From NCBI GenBank assembly GCA_019187495.1, contig JABAQN010000022.1:1-64000 (forward strand): a stretch of 64,000 nucleotides of DNA, given 5' to 3'. The translations under genes were made by a program, and so were the position numbers. This DNA comes from Steroidobacteraceae bacterium (GTDB lineage Bacteria; Pseudomonadota; Gammaproteobacteria; Steroidobacterales; Steroidobacteraceae). Under the pieces are notes generated by a model. The model worked only from the letters and a program-made list of their open reading frames with translations. It ran no database searches and was not told the DNA's origin. Of this stretch, positions 62,112-64,000 are shown piece by piece. The first letter of the stretch is position 1, and each line of letters opens with the position of its first letter.

Positions 62112-62681
62112 TCAGTCGGCCCTGGGCGTGGTCTGGTTCGCCGCTTTCGCGGCCGGGCCGGACGCGTTGGCGGCCGCGTCGGGCGCCAGCGCGGCCGGCG
62201 TGACCCCCTCCCCCACGATGACCGGAATTGCGAACGTGCGGGTCACCGACGACTTGTCGGTATCGACCAGCGCGACGGCCGACAGCGAAAATATGCCGTC
62301 CCGCGCCGGCACGACCGTGAGCCGGTGAATGACCGGCACGCCCGCCTCGGCGCCCGCCGGCACCACCATTTCCTGCCCGTGGGTGATCTCGATACCGTCG
62401 GTGTTCTGGACGATCACGCGGATGGTCGCCGCCGCATCGAGCGGGATCACGGCCAGGTCGATCTCGAGCGGACGCCCCGGTTCGGGGCGCGACAGCAACG
62501 CGAATTTCAGGTCGACGGCGGCCGCCGACTTGCTGCCCGTGACGGCCGACACCATGTCGGATGACAGGGGCGACTGCGGCTGGGCCTTCGTCGCGGGCGC
62601 CCTGGCGGGCGCTACGGGCGCGCGATCACACGCGCCCAGCATGCCGAGCGCGAGCAGCCATCCAGCGACCCTGTAGGACAT
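62112..62681 (-). CDS. predicted lipoprotein with beta-rich domain
   Basis: A 189-residue protein starting MSYRVAGWLLALGMLGACDR; the LGAC sequence is a lipobox, so lipid attachment at the Cys is expected. A Pro/Ala-rich linker leads to a beta-sheet domain (AAVDLKFALLSRPEPGRPLE, IDLAVIPLDAAATIRVIVQN, IHRLTVVPARDGIFSLSAVA) and an Ala-rich tail. No family is recognised. The purine-rich GAGGGGGCGGG upstream can serve as ribosome-binding site. It lies 52 bp downstream of srkA on the same strand. Confidence 0.6.
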   Translation of the reverse strand: MSYRVAGWLLALGMLGACDRAPVAPARAPATKAQPQSPLSSDMVSAVTGSKSAAAVDLKFALLSRPEPGRPLEIDLAVIPLDAAATIRVIVQNTDGIEITHGQEMVVPAGAEAGVPVIHRLTVVPARDGIFSLSAVALVDTDKSSVTRTFAIPVIVGEGVTPAALAPDAAANASGPAAKAANQTTPRAD

Positions 62682-62733
62682 CCGACACCCGCCCCCTCGA
62701 AGCTGCGCGCACGTTATCACACGGCCCCGGCGT

Positions 62734-63720
62734 TCACATCGCAAGGAGCGGCGGCTCGTCGATCGCCGCTCGCTGCTCGAGCAGATCGAGGATGTGCCGC
62801 TCCCAGAAACGCCGTTCACCGAACCACGGGAATGCCCGGGGAAACGCCGGATCGTCCCAGCGCTGCGCGAGCCAGGCCGTGTGATGGATCATGCGCAGGG
62901 CGCGCAGCGGCTCGACGAGACGCAGTTCGCGGTAATCGAAATCGGCGAACTGTGCGTAACCTTCGGCCAGCGCTTCCCACGCACGGCGCGAGTCGGCGCC
63001 GCCCGGCAGCAGCATCCACAAATCCTGGATCGCGGGACCCGTCATGCAGTCGTCGAGATCGACGAATACCGGCCCCTGTTCGCCCCACAGCAGGTTCCCG
63101 AGGTGGCAGTCCCCGTGCAGCCGGATGGTCGCAACAGCCCCGACCGACTCCCACTCGCGGACCACCGCGGCAAGAATGTCCCGCGTGACTTCCGCGTAGC
63201 GATCCTCCAGCTCCTGCGGCACGAAGCCGCTCGCCTCCACCTGCCGGCGGGCGGCGAACCCGAGCCTTTCGGGGGTCAGCGACGGGCGCGCACGGAAGCG
63301 GCGCGCGGCGGCCGCCGCATGCAACCGGCCGAGCGTGCGGCCGAGCAGCGTGAAATCGGCGTCGGTGTCGAGTTCGGCGCCGCGCCCGCCGAGCCACGGA
63401 AAGAGCGCGAAGCGAAACTCCCCATGGCGCAGCAGCGTCTCGCCGTCGAAGGCGAGCGGCGCGGCGACCGCGAGGTCACGCCCGGCCAGTTCGTGCGCGA
63501 ATTCATGTTCCTCGACGATCTGCTCGTCGGACCAGCGCCGCGCCCGGTAGAATTTTGCGACGAGCGGCGCGCCCTGCGTGGCGCCCACCCGGTAGACGCG
63601 GTTCTCGTAACTGTTGAGGGCGAACAGCCGCCCGTCGACTTCGATGCCGCGCTCGCTCACCGCGTCGAGCACGAGGTCCGGGGTCAGGTTCGCAAACGGA
63701 GTCGAGGGTACATGGGACAT
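62734..63720 (-). CDS. srkA: stress response Ser/Thr protein kinase SrkA
   Basis: Cytoplasmic YihE/RdoA-type kinase that counteracts programmed-death-like stress pathways in E. coli. The 328-residue product has the APH-like kinase fold: ALNSYENRVYRVGATQGAPL, VAKFYRARRWSDEQIVEEHE, FRFALFPWLGGRGAEL, the catalytic loop RLHGDCHLGNLLW, the metal motif FVDLDDCMTGPAIQDLWMLL and the C-terminal FPWFGERRFWERHILDLLEQ. Its ATG and the divergent galE ATG overlap by 9 bp, leaving no separate promoter space between them. Confidence 0.94.
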   Translation of the reverse strand: MSHVPSTPFANLTPDLVLDAVSERGIEVDGRLFALNSYENRVYRVGATQGAPLVAKFYRARRWSDEQIVEEHEFAHELAGRDLAVAAPLAFDGETLLRHGEFRFALFPWLGGRGAELDTDADFTLLGRTLGRLHAAAAARRFRARPSLTPERLGFAARRQVEASGFVPQELEDRYAEVTRDILAAVVREWESVGAVATIRLHGDCHLGNLLWGEQGPVFVDLDDCMTGPAIQDLWMLLPGGADSRRAWEALAEGYAQFADFDYRELRLVEPLRALRMIHHTAWLAQRWDDPAFPRAFPWFGERRFWERHILDLLEQRAAIDEPPLLAM

Positions 63721-64000
63721 CGAGGGATTCTAGTCACGGGCGGCGCCGGTTACATCGGCAGTCACACGGCGCTGCTGCTGCGCGAGCGCGGCGAGCGGGT
63801 CGTCGTGCTCGACAACCTCGTGACCGGCTTTCGCGAGGCCGTGCCCGAGGCGCCGCTCGTCGTCGGCGACGTGGGCGATGCGGCGCTCGTCGCGCGCGTG
63901 CTCGCCGAACACGATGTCGACACGGTGATGCATTTCGCGGCCCACACGGTCGTGCCCGAGTCGGTCGCCGATCCGCTCAAGTACTACCGCAACAACACCT
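63712..64000 (+). CDS. galE: UDP-glucose 4-epimerase (5' part, runs off window)
   Basis: Extended SDR interconverting UDP-glucose and UDP-galactose with tightly bound NAD. The first 96 residues are visible: the nucleotide motif LVTGGAGYIGSHTALLLRER, VVVLDNLVTGFREAV, VVGDVGDAALVARVLAEHDV and MHFAAHTVVPESVADPLKYY, all GalE-like (the AAHTVVPESV helix instead of the common AALKAVGESV is as in other bacterial GalE). The start ATG 63712 overlaps the divergent srkA start by 9 bp. Confidence 0.88.
   Translation, partial: MGHRGILVTGGAGYIGSHTALLLRERGERVVVLDNLVTGFREAVPEAPLVVGDVGDAALVARVLAEHDVDTVMHFAAHTVVPESVADPLKYYRNNT

Overview
The window is a high-GC chromosomal segment from a Gram-negative bacterium with an outer membrane (TonB receptors, porins, lipoproteins, DsbB). 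The rpsB / map-glnD-dap order, PhoB-type regulation, GlnD, SrkA, YoaA, TsaB and DusA point to a Gammaproteobacterium. The many TonB receptors and EAL/GGDEF proteins would suit a Nevskiales/Steroidobacterales-like lineage, but the order-level call is only an inference. Base composition looks GC-richest in the first 25 kb and clearly lower around 32.4-33.4 kb and 40-50 kb, which look like accessory DNA. I saw no rRNA, tRNA, IS element, prophage or CRISPR array.

Region 1 (1-20.8 kb) is a core block. rpsB (partial) is divergent from map-glnD-dapC, followed by a degenerate-GGDEF/EAL protein and dapD. A porin gene and pstSCAB lie on the minus strand between dapD and dapE, and yoaA-tsaB-phoB-phoR-phoU-dsbB follows beyond dapE. 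Matches to Pho boxes lie upstream of the porin, of pstS and of phoB, so the phosphate regulator and its likely targets are all visible together.

Region 2 (20.9-32.4 kb) is metabolic. It holds GTP-dependent PEP carboxykinase, an Lrp/AsnC regulator divergent from ornithine cyclodeaminase and arginase (arginine to ornithine to proline plus urea), Hsp20, UspA, a short-chain dehydrogenase-like protein lacking its catalytic Tyr, a large Cys-rich secreted protein of unknown function, an adenylate-cyclase/FHA protein and DusA. Region 3 (32.4-39.9 kb) starts with a toxin-antitoxin scar (a nucleotidyltransferase remnant and an intact Phd/PIN pair). A urea transporter, a TonB receptor and a PepSY-response regulator-kinase operon divergent from a second PepSY gene follow.

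Region 4 (39.9-54.3 kb) is the most unusual. A minus-strand operon carries a CitMHS-type transporter, a TonB receptor, a PstS-like periplasmic protein, a YncE-like beta-propeller, a 503-residue protein made of two copies of one domain, and a periplasmic double-barrel protein whose lipoprotein paralogue lies just downstream. Upstream is a TctD/TctE-like two-component system co-transcribed with a lone periplasmic binding protein, divergent from a porin. Five promoters in this stretch share one architecture: two NYGTCAG-like half-sites 11 bp apart followed by 11 bp and a -10 element. This suggests one response-regulator regulon covering PepSY proteins, porin, transporter operon and lipoprotein.

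Region 5 (54.3-64 kb) holds an exported M20 peptidase, a DUF2007 protein, bfr-bfd with a Fur-box-like site, a fumarylacetoacetate hydrolase family protein, a TRIC-type channel, a 1211-residue PAS/GAF/GGDEF/EAL protein, a lipoprotein, SrkA and the start of galE.
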